NCBI RefSeq assembly: GCF_002899895.1
Contig: NZ_PPEI02000005.1
Span: 62,001-126,000, forward strand
From: Chryseobacterium oncorhynchi
Lineage (GTDB): Bacteria; Bacteroidota; Bacteroidia; Flavobacteriales; Weeksellaceae
Direction: 5' to 3'
Length of the DNA stretch: 64,000 bases
Shown in pieces: positions 23,747 to 32,573 of this stretch. The notes under the pieces are model-generated. The model ran no database searches and was not told the origin of the DNA. It saw only the letters and a list, made by a program, of their open reading frames with translations. The position numbers were made by a program, and so were the translations under genes. Every line of letters starts with the position of its first letter. The stretch's first letter is position 1.

Positions 23747-25588
23747 ATGGAATCTTTAAATAATATCAATGCGCTTACTCTCATATTTGTATCTGTTCTT
23801 ATTTTTGCGATAGCTTACCGCTTTTATGGTATTTTTATTGCCAATAAAGTTCTCCGACTTAATGACGGGAATATGACCCCCGCCGTAGAATTTGCAGATG
23901 GTAAAGATTATGTTGCCACCAATAAAAATGTACTTTTCGGGCATCACTTTGCGGCTATTGCAGCGGCAGGGCCTTTGGTAGGGCCTGTTCTTGCGGCACA
24001 ATTTGGATATCTTCCCGGTGCATTATGGATATTGATAGGCTGTGTTCTGGGAGGCGGAGTACACGATATGATTGTACTCTTTGCTTCTGTAAGACATAAG
24101 GGGCAGAGTCTTGCCACTATTGCTTCCAAAGAAATAGGAAAAGCAACAGGAACTGTAGCAGGTTTTGCCATCCTTTTCATTCTGATCCTTACGCTGGCAG
24201 GTTTATCATTAGCTTGTATCAATGCGATGCATGAAGCTTCATGGTCTCTTTTTACAGTAATCATTACCATGCCCATTGCTATTATTATGGGACTCATCAT
24301 GCGCTATAAAAAAAACAGTGTTCTTTTCGCAAGTATTCTTGGAGGTATTCTTTTGATTGCCGGAATTATCGGGGGACACAGCCTAATGCAGAATGCTACG
24401 ATAAATAATCTGTTTTCCTGGGATATTAAAACAATTTCCATAGCGATTCCGCTATATGGTTTTATTGCTTCTGTATTACCGGTATGGCTTCTTTTGGTGC
24501 CAAGAGATTATCTTTCGACTTATTTAAAGATAGGAACTATTATTATGCTGGCTATTGGAGTAATTGTTATTCATCCTACCATACAGATGCCGGCTATTAC
24601 AGCTTTTGTAAATGGTGGTGGTCCTATTATTGGAGGTCCGGTACTTCCTTTTATATTCATTGTGATTGCCTGTGGAGCGATTTCCGGCTTCCATGCTGTG
24701 ATTGCTACGGGCACAACTCCGAAAATGCTTAATAAAGAAAGAGAAATTCTTTTCGTAGGCTACGGAGCCATGCTAGTAGAAGGTTTTGTAGCATTGATGG
24801 CGCTTATTGCTGCCTGTACCCTAATGCCTGGTGATTATTTTGCAATCAATACTCCCAAAGAAGCTTATGATTCATTTCTTGCAGCACATCCTTCCCTACA
24901 CGGTGTAGATATTGATTATTATTCACAGAAAATAGGTATTGATCTATATGGCAGAACCGGAGGGGCGGTATCTCTGGCTGTAGGAATGGCTCATATCTTT
25001 AATAAGATCCCTTATATGGATCAGCTGACAGCATATTGGTATAATTTTGCAATTATGTTTGAAGCTGTATTTATTCTTACTGCTATTGATGCGGGGACAA
25101 GGGTTGGACGCTTTTTTTTACAAGAAATGCTAGGCTCTGTTGTTCCAAAATTTAATGATAAAAATTGGATTCCGGGAATTATTATCAGCAGTCTTCTTTT
25201 CACATTTGCATGGGGATATCTGGTGTACACCGGAAATGTAAACAGTATCTGGCCGTTATTTGGAATCAGTAATCAGTTGCTCGCTGCCTGCGGACTTATC
25301 GTCTGTACAACAATGTTGATAAGGATGAAAAGAGGGAAATATGCTTTATGTTCAGCTATTCCTGGAGTTTTCATGGCGGGGATAACATTCTGGGCAGGTT
25401 ATATTCAGGTGACCGCTATCTATATTCCTAAAGGACAGTATTTACTGGCCGTTTTAGCCGCAACGGCAATGATTCTTATGCTTATTGTATTTATAGGAGC
25501 TTTCAGAAAGTGGTATCAACTACTTAAGATCGATACAACCGAAATTGACCATTATGGTGAAGCGGTAAAGGAGCTGGTAGAAAGATAA
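23747..25588 (+). CDS. cstA: carbon starvation CstA family transporter
   Basis: A 613-residue membrane protein with about sixteen hydrophobic helices. Characteristic CstA segments are GHHFAAIAAAGPLVGPVLAA near residue 67, GGGVHDMIVLFAS near 107 and GFHAVIATGTTPKML near 320. The family imports peptides or pyruvate, and in enteric bacteria is induced on carbon starvation. The preceding 193 bases are very AT-rich with no clear promoter that I can name. A strong terminator follows. Substrate preference (peptide or pyruvate) cannot be decided from sequence. Confidence 0.92.
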   Translation: MESLNNINALTLIFVSVLIFAIAYRFYGIFIANKVLRLNDGNMTPAVEFADGKDYVATNKNVLFGHHFAAIAAAGPLVGPVLAAQFGYLPGALWILIGCVLGGGVHDMIVLFASVRHKGQSLATIASKEIGKATGTVAGFAILFILILTLAGLSLACINAMHEASWSLFTVIITMPIAIIMGLIMRYKKNSVLFASILGGILLIAGIIGGHSLMQNATINNLFSWDIKTISIAIPLYGFIASVLPVWLLLVPRDYLSTYLKIGTIIMLAIGVIVIHPTIQMPAITAFVNGGGPIIGGPVLPFIFIVIACGAISGFHAVIATGTTPKMLNKEREILFVGYGAMLVEGFVALMALIAACTLMPGDYFAINTPKEAYDSFLAAHPSLHGVDIDYYSQKIGIDLYGRTGGAVSLAVGMAHIFNKIPYMDQLTAYWYNFAIMFEAVFILTAIDAGTRVGRFFLQEMLGSVVPKFNDKNWIPGIIISSLLFTFAWGYLVYTGNVNSIWPLFGISNQLLAACGLIVCTTMLIRMKRGKYALCSAIPGVFMAGITFWAGYIQVTAIYIPKGQYLLAVLAATAMILMLIVFIGAFRKWYQLLKIDTTEIDHYGEAVKELVER

Positions 25589-25605
25589 GACTCATTATAA
25601 TAAAG

Positions 25606-25639
25606 AAAAAACAGTTCAGAAATTCTGAACTGTTTTTTT
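25606..25639 (+). terminator. terminator after cstA
   Basis: A perfect 11-bp stem (AACAGTTCAGA with TCTGAACTGTT) and a T-run of seven. It may also serve the converging TonB receptor gene. Confidence 0.87.
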
Positions 25640-25662
25640 ATAAGCATTATCTGTTATTTTAT

Positions 25663-28446
25663 TTAAAAATTGAAATTAAGTCTGGAGAACACATACCTTC
25701 CGTTCTGACCGAACTGTGAGGTGGAACGTGAGTAGACAAACTGATCATTGTTACTGGATGCAGGAAGATTTTTAGTAGGATAAATATCAAACAGATTGTT
25801 TACCCCCAAAGTCAATCCTATATTTTTTGTAAACTGATAGGCTACGGAAAGATCAGTAATAATCTTATCTCCTATTTTCTGGTGTTCATTAAATTCTATA
25901 ATTCCGTCTCCATTGGCATCAAGAACATCTGCCCCTGTTACTTTTCCAAAATAAGTATTTCTTAGATAGAAACTAGCACCTTTCCATGTCAATGTGTGAG
26001 AAAGGCTGGCTTTTACTCTTGGCACTGCTTCTTCCAGATAAACTCTTGATTTTTCGGAAAAATAAACCTTTTCTAACTCCGGAGACTGTAATAATCCTGA
26101 GGAATGAATATTCCCAACCTGCTTGGTCTGGTTAAGGTTTATTGCAAAGTTATTATCCAGTTTTATACCAGAAAATCTTGCATTGTGAGAAATAACAACG
26201 TCTACACCTTTCGTTTCAGTATCAATAGCATTGGTAAAGAACTGAGCAGCATTGATGTTTAGTTTCTCATAGATTTGTTTTGCGGCATCAGGAACACCTG
26301 CTTTTAAGAATTGATCTGTAAGGAGAACTCTGTTGTTGATTCTTGTAAAATAACCGTCTGCAGTGAACGTTAAGTTCACGGATGGAATTTTATAGGTAAA
26401 CCCTACACTTGCAGATTTTGAAGTTTCCTGCTTCAGTTTTGGCATTCCTAATGCTCCTGCAACCTCAGAATCATTGCTAAATGTTCCTACATCCAAAAGT
26501 ACTCCATTAGGAAGCTGTGGTGAGGTTACAAACAGCGTAGAAGTCACGTTATAATAAATCTGGTGAATAGATGGCGCTCTAAACCCTGTAGAACCTGCCA
26601 ATCTTACATTAAAGTTAGGAGCAACCTTAATTCTTGAAGCCAATTTATAATTGAAAGTAGAACCGAAATCTGAATAATTTTCATATCTCGCTGCTGCATC
26701 TACCAAAAGCCAGTTGGTGAAGTTAAATTCAACATCTGCATAGGCAGCTACTGACTGTCTGTTTTTGTTCACTGCATTTTCCGGTCTAAACCCATTAAAC
26801 ACCTGCGATCCTCCAGGAAGTGCTGCGCCGAAGAAATCAGTAGGTCTTTTTGCAGCATCTCCATCCCATATATTTCCATATTGGTCATAGGTAGTGTATG
26901 AAGCTTCTTCTCCTGCTGTCATTTTAAAATTTTCAAAGCGATGCTCTCCTCCAAATGCTACATTCAATCCTTCAAATGCATCATATTTTTTAGAGAAATC
27001 TAAATTGATTGTATTTTGAGTAAACCTCAGCCCACCAGCATCAAACTCATTTGGTGAAGCAAACCTTAGAGAAGTATTTCCGGTATTTCCTATATTATAC
27101 GTGAAAGAGTTTTGTCCAAAAGTATTACTGAAGTCAATATGCCATCCATCCCACTTTCCTTTAATTCCTGCGGCCAATGAGATATCCTGAATATCTGTTC
27201 CAATTTGCGGAAGATAACCACTAGGGTATAATCCTGTAAATGTTCTGCTTTCGCTTGGTCTTCTGTAAAATCCTCCGGAAGTACCATGTCTTAAACTGTA
27301 ACCACCAAAAGTATACACTTTCCAGTTGTCACTTACAGGTATCTCAGCATTCACAAAAAGCTGGTGATTATTAAGTTTAGACTGCCCTACCTGCATATTA
27401 AAATCCTTTCTCGTTTGCCCTCTGTAAGCCAACTCCTGATCAGTAAAATAATTAAGTTGATCTCTGGTAAAGTTGGCAGATTTCAAAACATTTTGTAATC
27501 CTGAAATGGTATTAGCTCCCTGGATAGCATTTTGCAAATCCGGAGAAAAATAGCTTACATTCTGTGCATACTGATGAACGTAATTTACGATCTGCTGTGA
27601 ATTGGGAGTATCTTTAATATCGCTGAAAAGAGATGAAAGGTTCACTCCGTCATTCAGTGCACGTTGTTCAATGGCATTATAAGCATTATAAATAGGACCG
27701 TTCTCTGTTCCGGCTCTGTACGTAGGGTTTCTGAACTGAGATGACCAGGTGATGTTAAAGAAACCACCTTTTGTACCTATTTTATTTCCATAATTCAGAT
27801 CCAACTGAATATTCTGGCCGTCAAAATTTCCTGTATGATCATTGGCTGTAGGCGTTAAATTTCCTCCATAGCTGATCTGGCCCGCCAGTTTTCCTGTATC
27901 TCTTTTAAGTTCAAGGTTCATTACTCCGGCAATAGCGTCTGATCCATATTGCGCTGCAGCTCCATCCCTAAGGACTTCTATTCTGTTTAAAGCAAAGGAT
28001 GGAATAGCATTCAGGTCGGTTCCTACGGTTCCTCTTCCTGGTGTTCCGTTCACATTCACCAATGCTGAAGTATGCCTTCTTTTTCCATTAACCAATACCA
28101 ATACCTGATCTGGCCCTAATCCTCTCAACTGAGCAGGATCCAAATGGTCTGTACCATCCGAATTGGTCTGAACCGTAGAAGTAAAAGATGGTGCAATGGC
28201 ATTTAATATCTGTCCAATGTTAGATTGTGGAAGAATTACAGAAGCTTCCTTTAGATTGAAGACATCTACAGGAACCGGACTGTCTATCTTAGATCTTGCC
28301 CCGGCTCTTGAACCCAGTACCACAACTTCTTCTACATTATTGATTTTGTCTTTATTTGTTTTTATACTGTCTTTTTCCTGACCGTAGGTAAATACTCCTA
28401 GGAAAAATAAAACAGAAGCGGAAAGAATAGTTTTCTTATTTTTCAT
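25663..28446 (-). CDS. large TonB-dependent receptor
   Basis: A 927-residue outer membrane receptor with a signal peptide (about residues 1-22, ending TYGQ). The plug domain (about 45-190) contains LRGLGPDQVLVLVNGKRRHT and IEVLRDGAAAQYGSDAIAGV, and the barrel ends in the classical aromatic C-terminus RLNFNF. The plug form, with VVVLGSRAGARSKIDSP at its start, belongs to the large receptors that often take up iron complexes or oligosaccharides. There is no SusD partner or sigma/anti-sigma pair nearby, so the substrate stays open. It has a leftward TAnnTTTG box at 28492-28499. Confidence 0.88.
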   Translation of the reverse strand: MKNKKTILSASVLFFLGVFTYGQEKDSIKTNKDKINNVEEVVVLGSRAGARSKIDSPVPVDVFNLKEASVILPQSNIGQILNAIAPSFTSTVQTNSDGTDHLDPAQLRGLGPDQVLVLVNGKRRHTSALVNVNGTPGRGTVGTDLNAIPSFALNRIEVLRDGAAAQYGSDAIAGVMNLELKRDTGKLAGQISYGGNLTPTANDHTGNFDGQNIQLDLNYGNKIGTKGGFFNITWSSQFRNPTYRAGTENGPIYNAYNAIEQRALNDGVNLSSLFSDIKDTPNSQQIVNYVHQYAQNVSYFSPDLQNAIQGANTISGLQNVLKSANFTRDQLNYFTDQELAYRGQTRKDFNMQVGQSKLNNHQLFVNAEIPVSDNWKVYTFGGYSLRHGTSGGFYRRPSESRTFTGLYPSGYLPQIGTDIQDISLAAGIKGKWDGWHIDFSNTFGQNSFTYNIGNTGNTSLRFASPNEFDAGGLRFTQNTINLDFSKKYDAFEGLNVAFGGEHRFENFKMTAGEEASYTTYDQYGNIWDGDAAKRPTDFFGAALPGGSQVFNGFRPENAVNKNRQSVAAYADVEFNFTNWLLVDAAARYENYSDFGSTFNYKLASRIKVAPNFNVRLAGSTGFRAPSIHQIYYNVTSTLFVTSPQLPNGVLLDVGTFSNDSEVAGALGMPKLKQETSKSASVGFTYKIPSVNLTFTADGYFTRINNRVLLTDQFLKAGVPDAAKQIYEKLNINAAQFFTNAIDTETKGVDVVISHNARFSGIKLDNNFAINLNQTKQVGNIHSSGLLQSPELEKVYFSEKSRVYLEEAVPRVKASLSHTLTWKGASFYLRNTYFGKVTGADVLDANGDGIIEFNEHQKIGDKIITDLSVAYQFTKNIGLTLGVNNLFDIYPTKNLPASSNNDQFVYSRSTSQFGQNGRYVFSRLNFNF

Positions 28447-28491
28447 ATAGTTTACTCAATTAATTGAACATTTATGTTTTTTTACAGAGCG

Positions 28492-28499
28492 CAAATGTA
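28492..28499 (-). promoter_or_regulatory. -7 promoter box of the large TonB receptor gene
   Basis: The minus strand reads TACATTTG, a TAnnTTTG match, 46 bases before the start codon. An AGTCTA/TAGACT inverted repeat with a nine-base spacer lies further upstream within 28513-28536. Confidence 0.5.
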
Positions 28500-28620
28500 A
28501 AACTTATTTATTAGTCTACAAAACCAATAGACTTTGTTTTTATAAAAAATATTGATTGTTTATTTCTATCCCTTATTAAAAATACTACTTTTAAAGTAAA
28601 CTATATTGATTTTAACAAAA

Positions 28621-28657
28621 AAAAGGCGAACCCAAAAAATTGAGTCCGCCTTTTTTT
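28621..28657 (-). terminator. terminator of the UvrD-type helicase gene
   Basis: On the minus strand GGCGGACTC pairs with GGGTTCGCC (nine pairs with two wobbles), followed by a T-rich run. It lies 14 bases after the helicase stop codon. Confidence 0.78.
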
Positions 28658-28671
28658 ATGTTATTTTTAGC

Positions 28672-31002
28672 TTAGATCTTAGTCAGTTTAGCATATTTCA
28701 GAATTAGGTTTTTCTCTCCTTCATGTATGAAAACAACTTTTGCTTTAATATTTTGAGGATCAGTACCATCCAGAAAAGAAACTTGTCCTATTCCGAAACG
28801 ATCATGTCTCACCTTATCTCCAACTTCAATATCCTGAGAGGAAGCTCCGCTTGGATTAATGATTTTTGCCGTGCTCACAGGTTTTAATTTTCTCTGTTCA
28901 GGAGCCGGTGTAGAATTATCTCCTCTGTCAATGGTCTTTTTCTCAACTTTTTTGAAAGCTTTCTGCTCAGATGGATGCTCATCAAAAATATTGGATCTCA
29001 CCCCTGAATTGTTGATAAATCTTTTCTCCAGTACAGGATTAAGAAACTCAATATATTCATCATCAATCTCGCTTAGGAACCTTGATGGTTCAGCATCTGT
29101 AATTTTCCCCCATTGAAAACGTGACACTGCATAGGAGAAAAACACTTGCTTTTCTGCCCTTGTTAATGCTACATAGAACAATCGTCTTTCTTCTTCAAGA
29201 TCTTCTCTCGTTGCAGAGCTCATAAAACTCGGGAAAAGATTCTCTTCAAGACCCACCAAATGTACCACCGGGAATTCCAATCCTTTTGAAAGGTGAATGG
29301 TCATCAATGAAACCATATCATCTTCAAGGTTTTTATCCTGTGTATCTGCTGAAAGGGCAATGTTTTCAAGGAAATTAGAAAGACTTGGATCTCCATCTTC
29401 CAGCTGCATCTGTTCTTCAATAAACCCTTGCATAGAGTTCATCAATTCCTGAACGTTTTCTACTCTTGAAATTCCTTCTGGCGTCTGGTCATCCTTTAAA
29501 AACTTGATTAAACCGCTTCGTTTTGCAACCTCCATGGCAACGCTGTAGGCAGTTTCAGTCTTTAGTAGTACTTGAAACGCTTTGATCATAGACCAAAAAT
29601 CGTTTAATTTGTTTAAAACACCATTATTTAAGCCCAACTGAGGAGCATACATCGGTAAATTATCCAATACCTTTGAGATAGAAACGTTTTGTGCATCTGC
29701 AAAAACAATCAGTTTATTCTGAGTGGTTTCTCCAATTCCTCTTGTAGGATAATTTATGATTCTCATCAATGCCTCAGAATCATTTTCATTAATTAAAAGA
29801 CGCAGGTATCCTATTAAATCTTTAACCTCTTTTCTTTGATAAAATGAAAGACCTCCATATACCTTGTAAGGAATATTTTTACGTCTTAAGGCATCTTCAA
29901 ATGCTCTGGTCTGAGAGTTTGTCCTGTATAAAATAGCAAAATCGCTGTATTTTCTCTGATCACGGTTACGAAGTTCCCAGATATTTCCGGCTACAAAGTT
30001 GGCCTCATCAGCATCTGATAAAGAACGGTATATTTTAATTTTGTCTCCTTCTTCATTATCACTGAAGACATTTTTCTTAAACTGCTGCAAGTTTTTCGCA
30101 ATGACAACATTGGCTGCATTCACGATATTTTGGGTCGAACGATAGTTCTGTTCCAGGGATACTGTAATAGCATCCGGATAATCCTTTTTAAAATTCAGGA
30201 TGTTGTAGATATTTGCTCCACGGAATGAATAAATAGATTGCGCATCATCTCCCACCACACAAATATTCTCAAATTTTGAAGCCAATGCTTTTACAATAAG
30301 ATATTGAGAATGGTTGGTATCCTGGTACTCATCTACCATGATATATCTGAACCTGTCCTGATATTTCGCAAGCGCCTCAGGGAAACGGGTCAATAGCTCA
30401 TTGGTTTTTAACAATAGATCATCAAAATCCATAGACCCATTTCTGAAACAAGCATCCACGTATCTTTGATAAATCTGTCCGATAAATTTCATGTTCGCCT
30501 TTTCATCAGCTTCCATCAGTTCCGGATTATTGAAATAGGCCTTTACAGTAATCAAATTGTTTTTGTAGGTTGAAATTCTGGCCTGAACTTTTTTGGGCTT
30601 GTAAAGATCAGCATCAATGTTCATGTCTTTCAGAACCTTTTTGATCACATTCAATGCATCCTGCTGATCATAAATGGTAAAATTAGACGGATAACCAAGA
30701 TAGTGAGCTTCAATTCTTAGAATTCTTGCAAAAACAGAGTGAAAAGTTCCCATCCAAAGGCTTCTTGCATTGCTGTCTCCTACTACCTTTGCGATACGCT
30801 CTTTCATTTCACGGGCCGCTTTATTGGTAAAGGTAAGGGCAAGGATATTGAAAGGGTCTATTCCATTGTGTATTAAATGGGCTATACGCATGGTAAGCAC
30901 ACGTGTTTTTCCGGAACCAGCTCCCGCAAGCACCATCAAAGGTCCTTGTAAAGAGGTAACGGCTTCATATTGTGATTCGTTGAGTCCTTTCAAATAATCC
31001 AT
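28672..31002 (-). CDS. UvrD/PcrA-type ATP-dependent DNA helicase
   Basis: A 776-residue SF1A helicase. Motifs in order: Walker A AGAGSGKT at residues 26-33, motif II MVDEYQDTNHSQY, motif III VVGDDAQSIYSFRGAN, motif IV LEQNYRST, motif V TIHLSKGLEFPVVHL and motif VI RRLFYVALTRAEKQ. The C-terminal region (about 640-776) ends in a DKVRHDRFGIGQV segment typical of PcrA and UvrD tails that contact RNA polymerase. It unwinds DNA 3' to 5' in repair and replication restart. The leftward promoter TTTG-N19-TAATTTTG is at 31025-31055. Confidence 0.93.
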   Translation of the reverse strand: MDYLKGLNESQYEAVTSLQGPLMVLAGAGSGKTRVLTMRIAHLIHNGIDPFNILALTFTNKAAREMKERIAKVVGDSNARSLWMGTFHSVFARILRIEAHYLGYPSNFTIYDQQDALNVIKKVLKDMNIDADLYKPKKVQARISTYKNNLITVKAYFNNPELMEADEKANMKFIGQIYQRYVDACFRNGSMDFDDLLLKTNELLTRFPEALAKYQDRFRYIMVDEYQDTNHSQYLIVKALASKFENICVVGDDAQSIYSFRGANIYNILNFKKDYPDAITVSLEQNYRSTQNIVNAANVVIAKNLQQFKKNVFSDNEEGDKIKIYRSLSDADEANFVAGNIWELRNRDQRKYSDFAILYRTNSQTRAFEDALRRKNIPYKVYGGLSFYQRKEVKDLIGYLRLLINENDSEALMRIINYPTRGIGETTQNKLIVFADAQNVSISKVLDNLPMYAPQLGLNNGVLNKLNDFWSMIKAFQVLLKTETAYSVAMEVAKRSGLIKFLKDDQTPEGISRVENVQELMNSMQGFIEEQMQLEDGDPSLSNFLENIALSADTQDKNLEDDMVSLMTIHLSKGLEFPVVHLVGLEENLFPSFMSSATREDLEEERRLFYVALTRAEKQVFFSYAVSRFQWGKITDAEPSRFLSEIDDEYIEFLNPVLEKRFINNSGVRSNIFDEHPSEQKAFKKVEKKTIDRGDNSTPAPEQRKLKPVSTAKIINPSGASSQDIEVGDKVRHDRFGIGQVSFLDGTDPQNIKAKVVFIHEGEKNLILKYAKLTKI

Positions 31003-31024
31003 ACTGCAAAAAATTTTGGGAACA

Positions 31025-31055
31025 CAAAATTAATGTATTCAAAGGAGAATTCAAA
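31025..31055 (-). promoter_or_regulatory. promoter of the UvrD-type helicase gene
   Basis: On the minus strand TTTG (31055-31052), 19 bases, then TAATTTTG (31032-31025), a near-ideal -33/-7 pair. The start codon is 23 bases downstream of the -7 box. Confidence 0.65.
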
Positions 31056-31252
31056 TTTTGATTAGAGAAGTTAAACATTAGAAGCTAAATATTAGCGTCG
31101 CCAGCTATTGAAACGGAGGTCTTTTTCATTTGAAAATAAAACTCTTCAACACATTGTTTCTAACTTCCACCCTTTAATATCTAAGTTCTGACACCTATTT
31201 ATGTAACATTTAATTCACTTTTTCTACTAATTGATAAACAATTTCAAACTTT

Positions 31253-32566
31253 ATGAAAAAACGTCTTATTTCTGCTGCGGCCGTAGCTTTCTTCGGGCTT
31301 ATGCTGAATGCACAGCAAATAAAATTCGAAGAGTATGATCTTCCCAATGGTCTTCATGTAATTCTTCATCAGGATAATTCAGCTCCGGTAGTAACAACAG
31401 GAGTAATGTATCATGTAGGTGCAAAGGATGAAGTAAAGGGAAGAACTGGTTTTGCACACTTCTTTGAACACCTTTTATTTGAAGGAACCCCTAATATTAA
31501 GAGAGGCGAATGGTTTAAGATCGTATCTTCAAATGGTGGTGACAATAACGCCAATACAACCAACGACAGAACCTATTATTATGAAACTTTCCCATCCAAC
31601 AACGAACAACTTGGACTTTGGATGGAATCTGAAAGAATGCGCCATGCCGAGATCAATCAGGTTGGAGTAGATACACAAAGAGAGGTGGTAAAAGAGGAGA
31701 AAAGATTGAGAATGGACAACCAGCCTTATGGGAACCTTTTTTCAACCATTCAAAAGAATTTGTTTACCAATCACCCTTATAACTGGCCTACCATTGGCTC
31801 TATGGAGGATCTGAATGCCGCTAAACTTGAAGAGTTCCAGGCTTTTTATAAAAAATTCTATGTTCCTAACAATGCAACTTTAGTCGTAGCAGGAGATATT
31901 AAACCTGAACAGACTAAGAAGTGGATTGCAGAATATTATGGAGCTATTCCAAAAGGAACTGTTTATCCAAAGGATTTCCCTAAGGATGCCCCCATCACTC
32001 AGGAAAAAGAAGTTACAGCAACTGACCCAAACATTCAGCTTCCTGCCTATGTTTTTGCTTACAGAACTCCTGCCAATAAAGAAAAAGATGCGTATGTTCT
32101 AGATATGCTTTCTTCTTATTTAAGTAATGGTAAATCTTCTGTTTTATACAAAAAACTGGTAGATCAGGATAAAAAAGCACTTCAGGTAGCTGCCTTTAAC
32201 CAGGGGCTTGAAGATTATAGTATTTTCGCATTTTTTGCGATTCCAATGGGACAGACTACCAAGCAGACTCTACAAACTGACATTGATGCTGAGATCAAAA
32301 AGCTTCAGACCACTTTAATTTCTGATGAAGATTATCAGAAGATTCAGAACCAGTTTGAAAATCAGTTTGTCAATCAAAATTCAAGCATTCAGGGTATCGC
32401 AGCTTCTTTAGCAACCAATCACGTATTGATGGGAAATACAAATCTTATCAATAAAGAAATTGACATTTACAGGTCTATTACAAAGCAAGATCTGCAAAAT
32501 GCAGCTAAAAAGTATCTGAATTCTAACCAAAGAATCATCATCAACTACGTTCCTGAGAAAAAATAA
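31253..32566 (+). CDS. M16 family zinc metallopeptidase, active subunit
   Basis: A 437-residue protein with a signal peptide (about residues 1-20, ending LNAQ). The inverted zinc motif HxxEH is present as His69-Phe-Phe-Glu72-His73, and a distal glutamate is expected in QREVVKEEKRL about 75 residues later. Family members form clam-shell dimers that degrade or process peptides. Export places it in the periplasm. The next gene, seven bases on, encodes a related protein without the zinc motif, so the two probably assemble as an active/inactive heterodimer, as in mitochondrial processing peptidase and other bacterial M16 pairs. Confidence 0.92.
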   Translation: MKKRLISAAAVAFFGLMLNAQQIKFEEYDLPNGLHVILHQDNSAPVVTTGVMYHVGAKDEVKGRTGFAHFFEHLLFEGTPNIKRGEWFKIVSSNGGDNNANTTNDRTYYYETFPSNNEQLGLWMESERMRHAEINQVGVDTQREVVKEEKRLRMDNQPYGNLFSTIQKNLFTNHPYNWPTIGSMEDLNAAKLEEFQAFYKKFYVPNNATLVVAGDIKPEQTKKWIAEYYGAIPKGTVYPKDFPKDAPITQEKEVTATDPNIQLPAYVFAYRTPANKEKDAYVLDMLSSYLSNGKSSVLYKKLVDQDKKALQVAAFNQGLEDYSIFAFFAIPMGQTTKQTLQTDIDAEIKKLQTTLISDEDYQKIQNQFENQFVNQNSSIQGIAASLATNHVLMGNTNLINKEIDIYRSITKQDLQNAAKKYLNSNQRIIINYVPEKK

Positions 32567-32573
32567 TTTACCC